From positions 62,001 to 126,000 of the forward strand of contig NZ_JACYOF010000006.1 of the NCBI RefSeq assembly GCF_014932895.1: a stretch of DNA of 64,000 bases, in the 5' to 3' direction. The position numbers and the translations under genes were made by a program. Below, piece by piece: positions 1 through 9,332 of the stretch. The DNA comes from Bacillus thuringiensis (GTDB taxonomy: Bacteria > Bacillota > Bacilli > Bacillales > Bacillaceae_G). Numbering within the stretch: position 1 is the first letter of the stretch; the number at the start of each line of letters is the position of its first letter. The notes under the pieces were generated by a model that saw nothing but the letters and a program-made list of their open reading frames with translations, had not been told where the DNA came from and made no database searches.

Positions 1-1044
1 ATAAGCCGTGACATACGCATACATTTGATAAATGTCACTCTGAACATAACTACTTCTTCCATTACTTGTTGCACTTTTCCACTTTGTATCTATGATTATC
101 CTATTATCAATCACGAAATCTGGTTTTAATAAAATATTCTGGCGTCCACTCTTCTTGTTACGTAATAGCCTCTTCTCTGCATGTTGACTGATGATTTTAT
201 TATTACCAATAGCCCCTTGTAGTGCTACTTCAATATATTTTTCAAACAACATATTCATTTGAAATAAGAAAGAGAACGATGATGCTCCTCGCCCTTTACT
301 ATAAATCGTTGCCCGTTCAACAATTAGCTTAGCAAATAAAGCAGCTTGACGAAAACGTTCATTCTGTCGGTTAAATGTAATACTTTTTAATTCCTTCTCT
401 GTGAAATGTACTGCATCCACAGGTTCTAAGTAGCCTAAACAGCGCTCAAGATAAAGTTTTAAAGTATGTATTTTTGTATGCTTTTTTACAATGAGCAATG
501 CACATTTAAATAGCTGATTTAAAGAGTTATTTTCCGTATATTCATCAAATGCACAATATGCTTTTGTTTTTTGAAATACATTCTTATAAACGTGTTTACT
601 AAGCTCGAGTTTGCCACGCAGTGTATTTAAGTTTTCTTCATGACGTTCGTATGTTTTATAAGTCCCTTTTCTGAGTTCATTCAGCAAACGAGTAAGAAAT
701 GTAGCAAGAAATGCTGTAAGCAGTTCCCCTCTATCTTCACCATTTAGTACTTCCTCATAAAATGAAACCGGCAAAAAGCCTGTAATTGAAAGCATTCCTA
801 GTAATGCCTTTCGATCGTCAATAGGTGTAAGTTTTATTTTTGGAATAATTTCATACCGCACATCCGAACATTGTATCACGCCAACATAATTAATAAAGCG
901 CATTCGTTTGTACTTCTGATCAATCACTTGGTCATTTGGATATTTCTCTTCAATATACCGTATAAGCTCATCAAATTGTTCTGCTGTAACGTCATTTTCC
1001 GTAATCCAGTCATACGCCTCACGCACTATAATTGTTTTATTCAT
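1..1044 (-). CDS. mcrC: McrC, nuclease subunit of McrBC (partial)
   Basis: The gene starts at 1044 and runs out of the window on the left, so its C-terminus is missing. In the known family, McrC is the PD-(D/E)XK endonuclease partner that stimulates McrB GTP hydrolysis and cuts DNA carrying modified cytosines. The visible 348 residues contain the nuclease core near the end: a PDFVI strand followed by an IIDTKWK strand, giving the D...D-x-K pattern. Its ATG overlaps the end of mcrB in ATGAATAA (1037-1044), so the two are translationally coupled in one minus-strand operon. Identification rests on the McrB neighbour and this core; confidence is high. Confidence 0.9.
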   Translation of the reverse strand, partial: MNKTIIVREAYDWITENDVTAEQFDELIRYIEEKYPNDQVIDQKYKRMRFINYVGVIQCSDVRYEIIPKIKLTPIDDRKALLGMLSITGFLPVSFYEEVLNGEDRGELLTAFLATFLTRLLNELRKGTYKTYERHEENLNTLRGKLELSKHVYKNVFQKTKAYCAFDEYTENNSLNQLFKCALLIVKKHTKIHTLKLYLERCLGYLEPVDAVHFTEKELKSITFNRQNERFRQAALFAKLIVERATIYSKGRGASSFSFLFQMNMLFEKYIEVALQGAIGNNKIISQHAEKRLLRNKKSGRQNILLKPDFVIDNRIIIDTKWKSATSNGRSSYVQSDIYQMYAYVTAY

Positions 1045-3613
1045 AAATCGCTATTAGCTCTTGTGCTGTTAATTTTCGTTTTACCCGGTACATTGCAGGA
1101 ATATAAATAGATGGCTTTTGTTTAAACAGTTCATTTACATTAACTTCTTCTTTATAAACAATATATTGATCTTCCTTTGAACTCCCTATTCCACCCAAAA
1201 CAAGACCGATTTTTTCCCAATCATCATAAAAATACTCTTGTAAAAGTGGAATAATTTTCGTTTGAAAAATAGATATAACTTCATTATCAGTTTTCGCGTT
1301 TATAAAATACGCATGCCCAATCATATGATCGCGATCATACAGTACTTCAATCCGCTTATTAATAACAGAAAGCATTTCAGCAAGATCAATTTCATCACCA
1401 ATCGACTCAAGAAGATCAGTATTTGGCATGATTTCTTCAAACACAAAGCGGCGACGTAACGCTGTATCAAGCAGTGCTATGGAGCGATCGGCCGTATTCA
1501 TTGTCCCAATTATATATAGATTGGGTGGTAGCGTAAACTTCTCTTTTGAATAAGGTAGTTCAACAATCAATTCATTACTTTGTGTTAAACGCTTATCCTC
1601 TTCCAGTAACGTTAACAGCTCACCAAAAATCTTAGAAATATTGCCTCGGTTCATTTCATCAATGATTACAACATGTTTTTTCGCATTCGAATAATCAAAG
1701 GAACCGTTTTCCAGCAACACTTTTTGAATAATTGCCTTTTTCTCTTCTCCTTCCACTTCAATTTTTTCTTCATCTTCTGTTGTATCTTCCATTTTTTCTA
1801 ATATCCAATTTAGCACAGACCAATATCTCGTCTGATTACAACCACCAATCGCCTCACGAACAAACATAATATTATTCTTCCAATCAATATCATGCTCCTG
1901 GACATAGCGATACAAGCTTAGTAAGCGATTCTTTGAAACTATTGAACTAGTTTTTACATCTTCACTCGTTACAACTATATTATTTTGCTCTGAAATATAT
2001 GAGATGAAGCTAGTCGTTCCTGTTTTTGATTCGAATTGAATGTTATTCTTCAAACCATTTTCAACTAAGTAATCATAAAGTTGCTCAAAACGAATTTCAT
2101 TCGAAAAGTCCTTATTAGTACTTTGAATTCCTTCATACATCGCTTCAAGCGCTGCTTTTTTCAAAATACCATCTGTTGGCACAAAGTTCCCTTTTCCATC
2201 AGATTTCAATCCTTCTATAAAATCTTCATATCCATAGGACTGATGGAACGTTACGAGATGAATTTTCCCTTCTTTAGTTAAACGTGAAAACTCTTGTTGC
2301 AATGCTTCTCGTCCATCTACTTTCAATTCCTCATATGTTTTTTTGTCGACTAATTCAAGAGCACGTTCAACAATTTGATATGTTTTCCCTGTTCCAGGTG
2401 GACCAAAAAATACATAGTTTCTTGGATCTGTATCTAATACTTCACTTAATACTTGGGACGTATCACTTATTCCCTTTCCCTGCATAAATACTAAGTTAAT
2501 TACATTCTTATTTTTCACTTCATTTAATGTACTACGATATCCTCCGTATCCTATGAACTCTCTCTCTTCAGTATTAATCCACTCAACTGGAAGTAGATGC
2601 CCGTATTCCTCAGAGAATTCATAACCATCAATAGTATCTTTGGTAATTTTTCCAACAGCACTAACTCGTAACACTGATCTTGTCTTCCCATCAATCTTGC
2701 GAGTAAAAGATGTTTTTAAAGCAACAAGGTCTCCTTCTTTCATTTTTAAAAATTGCTTTAATGCTTTTTGTCCTGCTGATGTTTCTTCCTTCTCATCAAT
2801 GATATCCTCAATATTTTCTTCTTCTAAAAGAGAGGATAAATCTTCACGTAAAAAGCCTATCGCTATACAGTTGTTTTTCAACAAATAATCTTGGATGGAA
2901 CGATCTTTTCCATAAGTATGTCCAGCTAGCCAATAGTTTGTATTCTTATCAAGCGATTTATCTCGTTCTGAAAATGTCTCCCAGATAAATCGTGAAATCT
3001 TTTCATTAGACCAATCTAAAAAAACATTTTCTTTCTTAATAGCCTGTAACACTTCATGATTCAACTCAATTGCATTCAGAGGGGTAAGCAATTCATCTTT
3101 TATATGTAATTCCTTTCCAAGCTCAATCAAAATTGGTGGTGAATAAATATTAAAAAATTTCTCTGGAACATAAATATTTAAAATTTTTAGTAGTACCATA
3201 TTATAAATTGGTAAATCTAATGTAACAATTTCAGAAATGCGGCCTTCCTTTGCAAGTCGAATCGCTTCACAAATCCCCTCTTTTAGAGCTCTAAATTCTG
3301 CCTGCAACTGTTCATCTTTTAATACCACTTTTTGTTTACCAAAACCTTTACAGTACTCACCAATTTTAGCACGATAAATACCGAATTTAGCAGCATTCGC
3401 TCCACCAATGCCACCTAGGATATTTTTCTGTTCAAGCCAATAGTTGAAACAATTTTTTGTTTTAGTATTTGCATATTCTTCTATGGTGAGATTTCTTAAG
3501 GATTCTAATGGGAAACGTTTTACGAATTCTTGGCGTCCTGATTCTTTTTCAGCAAGCAACGAAATATCCGGTTCATAATGAGTAGCTTTTTGGGTCACTA
3601 TTTGAAGATTCAT
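1037..3613 (-). CDS. mcrB: McrB, GTP-dependent AAA+ motor of McrBC
   Basis: About 858 residues. The AAA+ core has Walker A GPPGTGKT (about residue 410 of the longer reading), Walker B VVIIDEMNRGN, and the McrB signature GTMNTADRS. The family translocates DNA using GTP and delivers it to McrC. The N-terminal 400 residues are long: residues 1-220 are unlike a known domain to me, and residues about 232-350 (YWLAGHTYG, then GDLVALKTSF and RVSAVGKI) look like an EVE/PUA-type modified-base reader. I prefer the ATG at 3613 because GGGGG lies just upstream of it; an in-frame ATG at 3631 has no ribosome site. Upstream of mcrC with an 8-base overlap. This reader domain probably sets which modified bases are recognised (inference). 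Confidence 0.92.
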   Translation of the reverse strand: MNLQIVTQKATHYEPDISLLAEKESGRQEFVKRFPLESLRNLTIEEYANTKTKNCFNYWLEQKNILGGIGGANAAKFGIYRAKIGEYCKGFGKQKVVLKDEQLQAEFRALKEGICEAIRLAKEGRISEIVTLDLPIYNMVLLKILNIYVPEKFFNIYSPPILIELGKELHIKDELLTPLNAIELNHEVLQAIKKENVFLDWSNEKISRFIWETFSERDKSLDKNTNYWLAGHTYGKDRSIQDYLLKNNCIAIGFLREDLSSLLEEENIEDIIDEKEETSAGQKALKQFLKMKEGDLVALKTSFTRKIDGKTRSVLRVSAVGKITKDTIDGYEFSEEYGHLLPVEWINTEEREFIGYGGYRSTLNEVKNKNVINLVFMQGKGISDTSQVLSEVLDTDPRNYVFFGPPGTGKTYQIVERALELVDKKTYEELKVDGREALQQEFSRLTKEGKIHLVTFHQSYGYEDFIEGLKSDGKGNFVPTDGILKKAALEAMYEGIQSTNKDFSNEIRFEQLYDYLVENGLKNNIQFESKTGTTSFISYISEQNNIVVTSEDVKTSSIVSKNRLLSLYRYVQEHDIDWKNNIMFVREAIGGCNQTRYWSVLNWILEKMEDTTEDEEKIEVEGEEKKAIIQKVLLENGSFDYSNAKKHVVIIDEMNRGNISKIFGELLTLLEEDKRLTQSNELIVELPYSKEKFTLPPNLYIIGTMNTADRSIALLDTALRRRFVFEEIMPNTDLLESIGDEIDLAEMLSVINKRIEVLYDRDHMIGHAYFINAKTDNEVISIFQTKIIPLLQEYFYDDWEKIGLVLGGIGSSKEDQYIVYKEEVNVNELFKQKPSIYIPAMYRVKRKLTAQELIAIYE

Positions 3614-3735
3614 ATTGGAAATTACCCCCATTTAATTTTATAGATTAATTATAGAATATGAGGAGAAAAGAAGGAAGTAATTGGGTGTAGATTAATAGAT
3701 TTTGTGGATTAGGTTTGAAGACTGAACAGTAGTTA

Positions 3736-3808
3736 CTCCCCGTAACTTAACTAGGAGAGCGCCACATTGACAGGGTGGAGGTCGTGAGTTCGAGCCTCTC
3801 CGGGGGCA
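3736..3808 (+). pseudogene. Degenerate tRNA-Val(GAC), likely attachment-site remnant
   Basis: 73 bases fold along a tRNA outline: 5' acceptor CTCCCCG (3736-3742), anticodon arm CCACA-TTGACAG-GGTGG giving anticodon GAC, and TTCGAGC in the T-loop. It matches the tRNA-Val(GAC) pattern of Bacillus through the anticodon and variable regions. The D-arm is damaged (AACTTAACTAGG where GCTCAGCTGGG is normal), and the T-stem and acceptor differ from the copies at 13862 and 16231. It lies just before a tyrosine recombinase gene, the usual position of an integration site. Probably non-functional as a tRNA. Confidence 0.7.
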
Positions 3809-3974
3809 TAGTTTTTAAGAGGCCGCATCACATAAGGGTTCGTAAGTGTTAAGGTTAATTCCTTCACACTACAAAATTTCCCCTAGTGTTGCGGTTATTC
3901 TCTTTTTAGGGTGGAAGTCATTCACGTCTCCTTATACGGTAAACCAAATTACCGATATAGGGAGGCGTTTTATT

Positions 3975-4994
3975 TTGTCCAGAATAGGTAAAAGAGGTAA
4001 GGCAAAGTTAGAGCGTACGAGCATTGAAGTTACACAGATTGCAACCTATGCATTCCAAGAGTTGTTTAGCATCTACATGTTTGCAAAAGAAGCAGAAGGT
4101 CTTGCAAAACGAACACTTGAAAATAAGAAAGGTTACCTCTTGGTATTTCACAGATACCTAGAAGAACATCATGAAGAGATGACACCTAATACACTCGATA
4201 CAAATACTATTAGAGAATTTTTACATTACTTGAAGAATGACCACATTAAGCATAAGAATAATCATTGCGTTAAGGATGAGTATAAATCCGTTGGCGTTTC
4301 GGTTTCTTATATAAATACTGTCATGAAACATATGAGAGCATTCTATAATTTCCTCGTTGAAGAAGAATACGTACAAGCAAATCCATTTACAAAAATCAAA
4401 TCATTAAAAGAAGCACAGGACAATATAGAAGCACTATCCGTTGACCAACTTAAACTATTATTAAAACAGCCTGACCAACGAACATATGCAGGATTTAGAG
4501 ATTATGTCTTAATGATGTTGCTTGCTGATACTGGAATACGAATTAGCGAAGCATTGAACCTTACACAAGAAGATATTGATTTTAAAACGAATATAATTGA
4601 GCTAAAAGGCACTAACACGAAGAACCGTAAAACTCGATACGTGCCTATTTCGCAAAAGACAATCAGGTTATTGCGTGAATTACTCGTTGAGATTGAGGAA
4701 TTTGATACACCTCATATATTTGCTACTGTTTATGGAAATACAATTGATCCTGCACGATTTAGACAGAGATTAAAGATATATGGTAATAATGCAGGAATTA
4801 AGGGGGTTAGAGTTTCCCCTCATACATTCAGACATACATTTGCAAAGTATTATTTACTTAATAACGGTGATGTAATGACACTCCAAAAGATTTTAGGGCA
4901 TTCATCAATTGAAATGGTTAGAAAATACGTCAACATGACCAGTAAGGACATCGTGACCCAACATAATAAACATAGTCCAATTAATAATTTATAA
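3975..4994 (+). CDS. Tyrosine recombinase / phage-type integrase (XerD-like)
   Basis: 339 residues from a TTG at 3975 preceded by GGAGG (3961-3965); the open frame extends upstream but has no ribosome site there. The N-terminal part is a SAM-like core-binding domain (about residues 25-145). The catalytic domain shows the set of active residues: R in DTGIRISEAL, K in KGTNTKNRKTR, H-x-x-R in HTFRHTFAKYY, H in LGHSSIEMV and the Tyr in RKYVNM. The enzyme would integrate and excise a mobile element. It sits 166 bases downstream of the damaged tRNA-Val, so it probably belonged to the element inserted there. It appears intact. Confidence 0.9.
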   Translation: MSRIGKRGKAKLERTSIEVTQIATYAFQELFSIYMFAKEAEGLAKRTLENKKGYLLVFHRYLEEHHEEMTPNTLDTNTIREFLHYLKNDHIKHKNNHCVKDEYKSVGVSVSYINTVMKHMRAFYNFLVEEEYVQANPFTKIKSLKEAQDNIEALSVDQLKLLLKQPDQRTYAGFRDYVLMMLLADTGIRISEALNLTQEDIDFKTNIIELKGTNTKNRKTRYVPISQKTIRLLRELLVEIEEFDTPHIFATVYGNTIDPARFRQRLKIYGNNAGIKGVRVSPHTFRHTFAKYYLLNNGDVMTLQKILGHSSIEMVRKYVNMTSKDIVTQHNKHSPINNL

Positions 4995-5035
4995 ACAAAA
5001 AGGGTGAATAAAGTTTAAACTTTTTCTTCAAATTA

Positions 5036-5064
5036 AAGACAACCCTAAACGTCTGGGTTGTCTT
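5036..5064. terminator. Bidirectional terminator hairpin
   Basis: AAGACAACCC and GGGTTGTCTT form a 10-bp perfect stem with a 9-base loop, between the convergent integrase (+) and the 5081 gene (-). A pyrimidine-rich stretch precedes it on the plus strand, that is, follows it on the minus strand. Confidence 0.7.
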
Positions 5065-5080
5065 CATTGAAATTTTTGTA

Positions 5081-5407
5081 TTACTCCCTATCAATTTCAG
5101 CGATATACGGTTTTGTAAAAGTTTCAAAGTACTCATTTTTTTTATGTTCAAGATGTTTAACCATGTCTTGATTGCCTTCTTCAGCATTTAAATCAATAAG
5201 CGTATCGTAGGTTATTTCCATCATCTTAGAATTATCCTTAATCACTCGATAAAGATTGTCAAATAACAGATATGTTACTTCATCTAGACTATACATCTTT
5301 ACAATCGTATATTTTTTCCAGTTATTCATAATGGAACTTCGCAAGATTTCTTCTGTCAGTTCTGGTTTCTCATTCAAAAATTCAGGGTCGTCTGCTTTAT
5401 ATTGCAA
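5081..5407 (-). CDS. Unknown 108-aa protein coupled to a deaminase-like gene
   Basis: I do not recognise this family. It is a small, acidic, mostly helical protein without signal peptide or membrane segment. Translation starts at a TTG (5407) that directly abuts the stop codon of the deaminase-like gene; GGGGTGAT lies just upstream, inside that gene's end. Such tight coupling suggests that the two products act together, for example as toxin and immunity protein or enzyme and regulator; that is inference from position. The gene lies in the first tRNA-Val-associated island. Confidence 0.65.
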   Translation of the reverse strand: MQYKADDPEFLNEKPELTEEILRSSIMNNWKKYTIVKMYSLDEVTYLLFDNLYRVIKDNSKMMEITYDTLIDLNAEEGNQDMVKHLEHKKNEYFETFTKPYIAEIDRE

Positions 5408-5995
5408 TTAAATCACCCCTTTTTCAGGTCGGTATTCTTCTTCAAAATAAACATTAATACTAATATTAGGATACTTTTGTGTAAATTGAACTATGACATA
5501 ATCACAACTTAAACATGGTTCATAATAAGTATAAAGGTTAATATGACCTACATCTATAGGATTTGTAATAGCTGCAATCTTTTCCAACAATTTATACTCA
5601 GTATCATTTTCCCTTCTATGTCCTCTGCCTAATTCCCGTTCTTTGTTAGTGATTACATAATTAAATTTTTGTCGGTTTTTCCTAGGTATTAAAATATACT
5701 CCCCAGTAAATGTTATTCTTATGTTCGCAAAAGGTGAAAATCTATCATTTACAAAACTGTTTGCACAATACATTCTTTTAGCCTTATTATTACCATTTGG
5801 AATATATTCTAATATGGCATCATTAGCACCTTGAAATTCAGGATAATCATTTATATACTGAGAAAATCGTGTGATACTGGATTTAGCGTGTCGTCTTGCC
5901 TTTACTTCTGTTCTTTCTTTATGCTTATTGACTAAATCCCTTAATTCCACTCCTACCCCGTGCATTGAATAATGATATTTTCTTACGAGACCCAA
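5408..5995 (-). CDS. Nucleic-acid deaminase-like protein (MafB19/BURPS668_1122 superfamily type)
   Basis: About 195 residues. The C-terminal third has the layout of bacterial toxin-type cytidine deaminases: NDTEYKLLEKIA (D-T-E in place of the usual H-x-E, an allowed zinc-ligand variant in several of these families), then YYEPCLSCDYVIVQF with the P-C-x2-C zinc motif, then YPNISINVYF. The N-terminal part (about 110 residues) is basic and unlike known secretion or delivery domains, so this is probably an intracellular enzyme rather than a secreted polymorphic toxin. I chose the TTG at 5995 because AGGGGGAG precedes it; an in-frame ATG at 6019 has no ribosome site. It is followed immediately by a coupled small gene. 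Family-level call is fair; substrate is unknown. Confidence 0.65.
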   Translation of the reverse strand: MGLVRKYHYSMHGVGVELRDLVNKHKERTEVKARRHAKSSITRFSQYINDYPEFQGANDAILEYIPNGNNKAKRMYCANSFVNDRFSPFANIRITFTGEYILIPRKNRQKFNYVITNKERELGRGHRRENDTEYKLLEKIAAITNPIDVGHINLYTYYEPCLSCDYVIVQFTQKYPNISINVYFEEEYRPEKGVI

Positions 5996-6019
5996 CTGCA
6001 CTCCCCCTAAAGTACTCAT

Positions 6020-6712
6020 AATTTTCTATAATTCAATATTAATAATAGCAGGTTATATCTTATAATTAAATTTAATTATATTAAATAATCGGAAAAATTG
6101 GTACGCACTCAACGTAATTAACTGGTTATATCTACTAGATATAAAAATAAGAACACCCCGCTACAAAACAAAGATGGAAAGGTTGGCGTTACTATGAAGA
6201 ACCTTGGGAAGTGAAGGGGTATAAGTTAGAGGAATTGCATAAAAACTAGGATAGATATTTAGCAGAAAAATCTCATGATAGATTTTATGTAGAGTACCTA
6301 TAAATAAATTTAAAGAGTTAATCTTAATAGGATATGGTTAACGCTTCTTTCTTATTGCTAATATGCCTGAAAAACTAAACCTTGTTTAGTTTATAATACT
6401 AATTCAACCTTTATCTTGTCACTGTTATCAATTCTGTAACTCTCCTTAAAACACGCTACCAGTTCCTATTGTACCTGGTACGGCGAACGCTGGAAACCCA
6501 TAGAATGAAGGTAACCAAAAGTGAACGGACGTAACAGCCACACCCTATACAGCAAATTATATTCCCATTGATATTTCACTATTAAACTTTATTGCAACTG
6601 AAAAAGTAACAGAATTATTTATAAATTATTTACCTAGAAAAAAAGTACTATCAAAACCTAAGAGCTTTTAAACGGTTTCCGCTTTGCTTTTTTTCTTTTT
6701 GATCCTCTATAT
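6020..6712. other. Intergenic DNA with gene debris
   Basis: No intact gene seen. Around 6160-6249 the plus strand has a short reading WKGWRYYEEPWEVKGYKL ending in a stop, which looks like the tail of a lost gene. The rest is AT-rich and shows no motif I recognise. Confidence 0.4.
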
Positions 6713-6900
6713 AAGGTCGCCTTGAATACACTAGTCAAATTTTCGATTTCCCTGACTTCATATTGCTCAGTACTCTATAACTTTAAAGCCTTCTCAACCT
6801 GTTTATCATCTTTTTTAGGTCTACCACCTTTTCGTCCTCTTGCCCTTGCTGACTCTAGACCTGCTATGTTGTTTTTTCACTCAAAGTGCAGGAGCAGGTG
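6713..6900 (-). pseudogene. Serine recombinase (resolvase/invertase) C-terminal fragment 1
   Basis: Read on the minus strand it gives AGLESARARGRKGGRPKK, the typical hinge before the helix-turn-helix of Tn3/Gin-type resolvases, then VFKATLYR-like residues at the end. An in-frame stop follows KALKL. No catalytic domain remains. It is a distinct copy from the fragment to its right, so two different resolvase genes have decayed here. Confidence 0.7.
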
Positions 6901-6978
6901 TGCTTATACATTATTCATCATACAAATCACCCAAAAAGGTGATTTGCCCCCCCCATCTCCCTCTTACCACAGAAGGAT

Positions 6979-7462
6979 TTACCATTCCACGTCACTTTCC
7001 TGTTCCCTTACTGCCCTATAAAGAGTCGCTCTGCTTATCCTGGTAATCCCTCAATCTCTTTAACCGTCATTTTGTTGGTCGCTCTATTATTAAATAGTTC
7101 AAGTGCATACTGTAAACCTCTATTATTTTTCGTGTATTTCTTTGGTCGCCCTTTGTAGACACCTCTTTTTTTGCTTCTTCAATACCTTCTAACTGTCTTT
7201 CCTTAATCATGTCAGCTTCAAACTCAGCTATCCCAGATAAAACAGTAATCATTAACTTACCAATTCCTGTACTCGTATTAATCTTATCTCCACTCATGTT
7301 CAAAACAATAAGGGCAACTCCTTTGCTGTTTAGGTATTCAATAGTATTTAAAGCATCCTTTGTACTTCTAGCAAACCCGTCTAACTTCGTAACAACAATA
7401 GTGTCACCTTCTTGTATTTTCTCAAGGAGTAGATACAAATCAGGACCATTAAATTAATATTC
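6979..7462 (-). pseudogene. Serine recombinase fragment 2 (frameshifted)
   Basis: The frame from 7462 down reads FNGPDLYLLLEKIQEGD, then VVTKLDGFARSTKDALN and GIAEFEADMIKERQLEGIEEAK, which is the body of a Tn3/Gin-family resolvase. The first 45 or so residues, including the catalytic serine, are absent. After EEAKKEVSTKG the frame shifts; homologous sequence continues in other frames as NNRATNKMTVKEI and SRATLYRAVREQES up to a stop at 6979-6981. It is therefore broken at both ends and not functional. Confidence 0.8.
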
Positions 7463-7829
7463 AAATTAAAATCTCGATAATAACGAAACCTATATATTAG
7501 TTTTCCAACGTTAAATTTATTCTCAAAGTACACATAGAGACGTCATAACATAAAATTAAACAAAGAAATTGTTTTACAAAAGAAATTACTAATTAAGCAA
7601 GATTGGATTGAAGAAGAACTAATATTTATTGAGAGTAACTCGGAGATTCTCATAGACGAAAAAATGAGATATTTCATTTAATAATAAACATACAGACACA
7701 TCACTTAATCAGTTTCATATTAAATTGGAGTATGTTCCAAGTCTAGAGTATATCAAAACACTTATTAATGAAGTATTTAAACATATATCAATGGTTCATC
7801 AGTCTCCTATATGAATAACAGCAAAATAA
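7463..7829. other. Gene-free stretch with coding relics
   Basis: No intact gene. On the plus strand short readings such as LLIKQDWIEEELIFIESNSE and KLEYVPSLEYIKTLIN interrupted by stops suggest a decayed gene of unknown kind. Confidence 0.35.
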
Positions 7830-7880
7830 GCACACCTACTCTCATAATCTTAAATGAAAAGAAAACAGGGGTGAGTGTGC
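7830..7880 (-). terminator. Imperfect inverted repeat after the RT operon
   Basis: GCACACctACTC and GAGTGTGC (7830-7843 and 7873-7880) can pair in an imperfect stem about 40 bases downstream of the 7919 stop codon. It could terminate the minus-strand reverse-transcriptase operon; no clear U-run is present, so the call is tentative. Confidence 0.4.
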
Positions 7881-7918
7881 CTATACATATCCGAAGAAAA
7901 AACATTAAAACCTATAAA

Positions 7919-9298
7919 TTATTTACTTTCATTATACTTTTTCTTTGCTTCTGAAAAAGTATGTTTCAAAAAATCAACCGCGGAAGATGGTTTTAAAAAT
8001 TGATTAAACATCCTTTCAAATATACCATCATGCAATATTTGCTTGATTTCTCCGCATTCAATTTCTATCGCACATCCGTTATATTCAAATGATTTAGAAT
8101 GAGATGGAACAGTGTTAATCTTAGCTGTTTGTTTTTTAGATAAAGTATTAACTTTCATACCTTCTTTTTCTAATAATTCAAACCATTTATCTATATCTAA
8201 AGACATATAAATTACCTTTTCACCATTAATTAATTTCACTTTATCATTAATAGAAAAAGGATGTAGAAATAAAGGAAATGCTATAGGAGCATTAATAAAC
8301 TGTCTAAAATTAATTGTTGGAAAATCTATCCCTATAGAATTTTTCCATACTTCAAAACTTTGATAAATAGGAATTTTTGACGCATTATACACCCCTACTA
8401 TAAGACAACTATCAATTATCTTAAGTGAATAATTTTTTTTATCCACATCCTCTAACATTGTTGAAATATCATCATCAAAATGCTTTGTATAAAAAACATC
8501 ATTACTTATTTTTATATCTAGTCCAGTAATTTCATCCTTGCCCATACCATTGTTAATTATGCCCGTGGTTTGTAAGGCTCTTGTTTGCTGTTTTATAAAC
8601 CGATTGAATTGTTTATGAAACTTAGCATTTTTCTCTGCTAGCTGAAAATATAATCGTCTATCACACGGAAATTCATTATACTCTCCAATCATTTGCTCGA
8701 TCTCTTGATTAACCTTCCCTTCTTTTAGTTCCATTAAGCGAAGTTCAGGATTATCATATTCTCTAACTAATAAGTCTCCTATTTGTATAAAAGAAGTTAA
8801 ATCATTTATTAAAGGAAATGTAGTATTATTCTCTTTGAAAATATTTTCTACTACTTCGATGTCATGTTTTAAATTCGAATTAAATACCTCCACTGGTGGA
8901 ATATGTTTATACAACCTTCTAATAGTTGTTATATCATTGTTCAATAATTGCCATGCAATAGCATCAGCAGTCTTTCTTAACACCCTCTCCTTGTACCTAA
9001 TAATTTCTAAATCCTGTTCGCGTTTTTGAATTATTTCCTTCTCACTTTTTTGTCTTTTTAATTCTTTAATCTGTCCCTGAACTCTACTTCTTTTTTTACC
9101 CAATAACAATAAATTCTGTAATATTAAATTTTGAGCTTTCATAAACCCTAAATGTACCTTAGATATGAACTCCTTGTTTCTATTATCATCTCTCAATACA
9201 TCTAATGAATCTATCTTGAACGAAATATTTTTAATACCATATTCAACAATATAATGAATTATTGACTTTAATTCTCTATTAAAGTTATTATCTAACAT
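7919..9298 (-). CDS. Partner of the defence-type reverse transcriptase, unknown family
   Basis: 459 residues, start ATG preceded by AAGGAGAG, 34 bases after the reverse-transcriptase stop, so clearly one operon. I do not recognise a named domain. Residues about 75-115 are a strongly charged coiled coil (KRQKSEKEIIQKREQ). The next segment, ERVLRKTADAIAWQLL followed by NDITTIRRLYKHIPP and LINDLTSFIQIGDLL, looks like a conserved helical domain. The C-terminal 200 residues are mixed alpha/beta. No signal peptide or membrane span. As the obligate neighbour of a solitary reverse transcriptase it is likely to be an effector or a structural cofactor of an anti-phage system (inference). Confidence 0.7.
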   Translation of the reverse strand: MLDNNFNRELKSIIHYIVEYGIKNISFKIDSLDVLRDDNRNKEFISKVHLGFMKAQNLILQNLLLLGKKRSRVQGQIKELKRQKSEKEIIQKREQDLEIIRYKERVLRKTADAIAWQLLNNDITTIRRLYKHIPPVEVFNSNLKHDIEVVENIFKENNTTFPLINDLTSFIQIGDLLVREYDNPELRLMELKEGKVNQEIEQMIGEYNEFPCDRRLYFQLAEKNAKFHKQFNRFIKQQTRALQTTGIINNGMGKDEITGLDIKISNDVFYTKHFDDDISTMLEDVDKKNYSLKIIDSCLIVGVYNASKIPIYQSFEVWKNSIGIDFPTINFRQFINAPIAFPLFLHPFSINDKVKLINGEKVIYMSLDIDKWFELLEKEGMKVNTLSKKQTAKINTVPSHSKSFEYNGCAIEIECGEIKQILHDGIFERMFNQFLKPSSAVDFLKHTFSEAKKKYNESK

Positions 9299-9332
9299 CG
9301 AATCTCTCCTTAATTTTCTAACAAGTGCTCCT

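Noticed and set aside
6722-7046. Plus-strand frames across the resolvase debris
   Set aside because: They are the opposite strand of serine-recombinase fragments and have no ribosome site.
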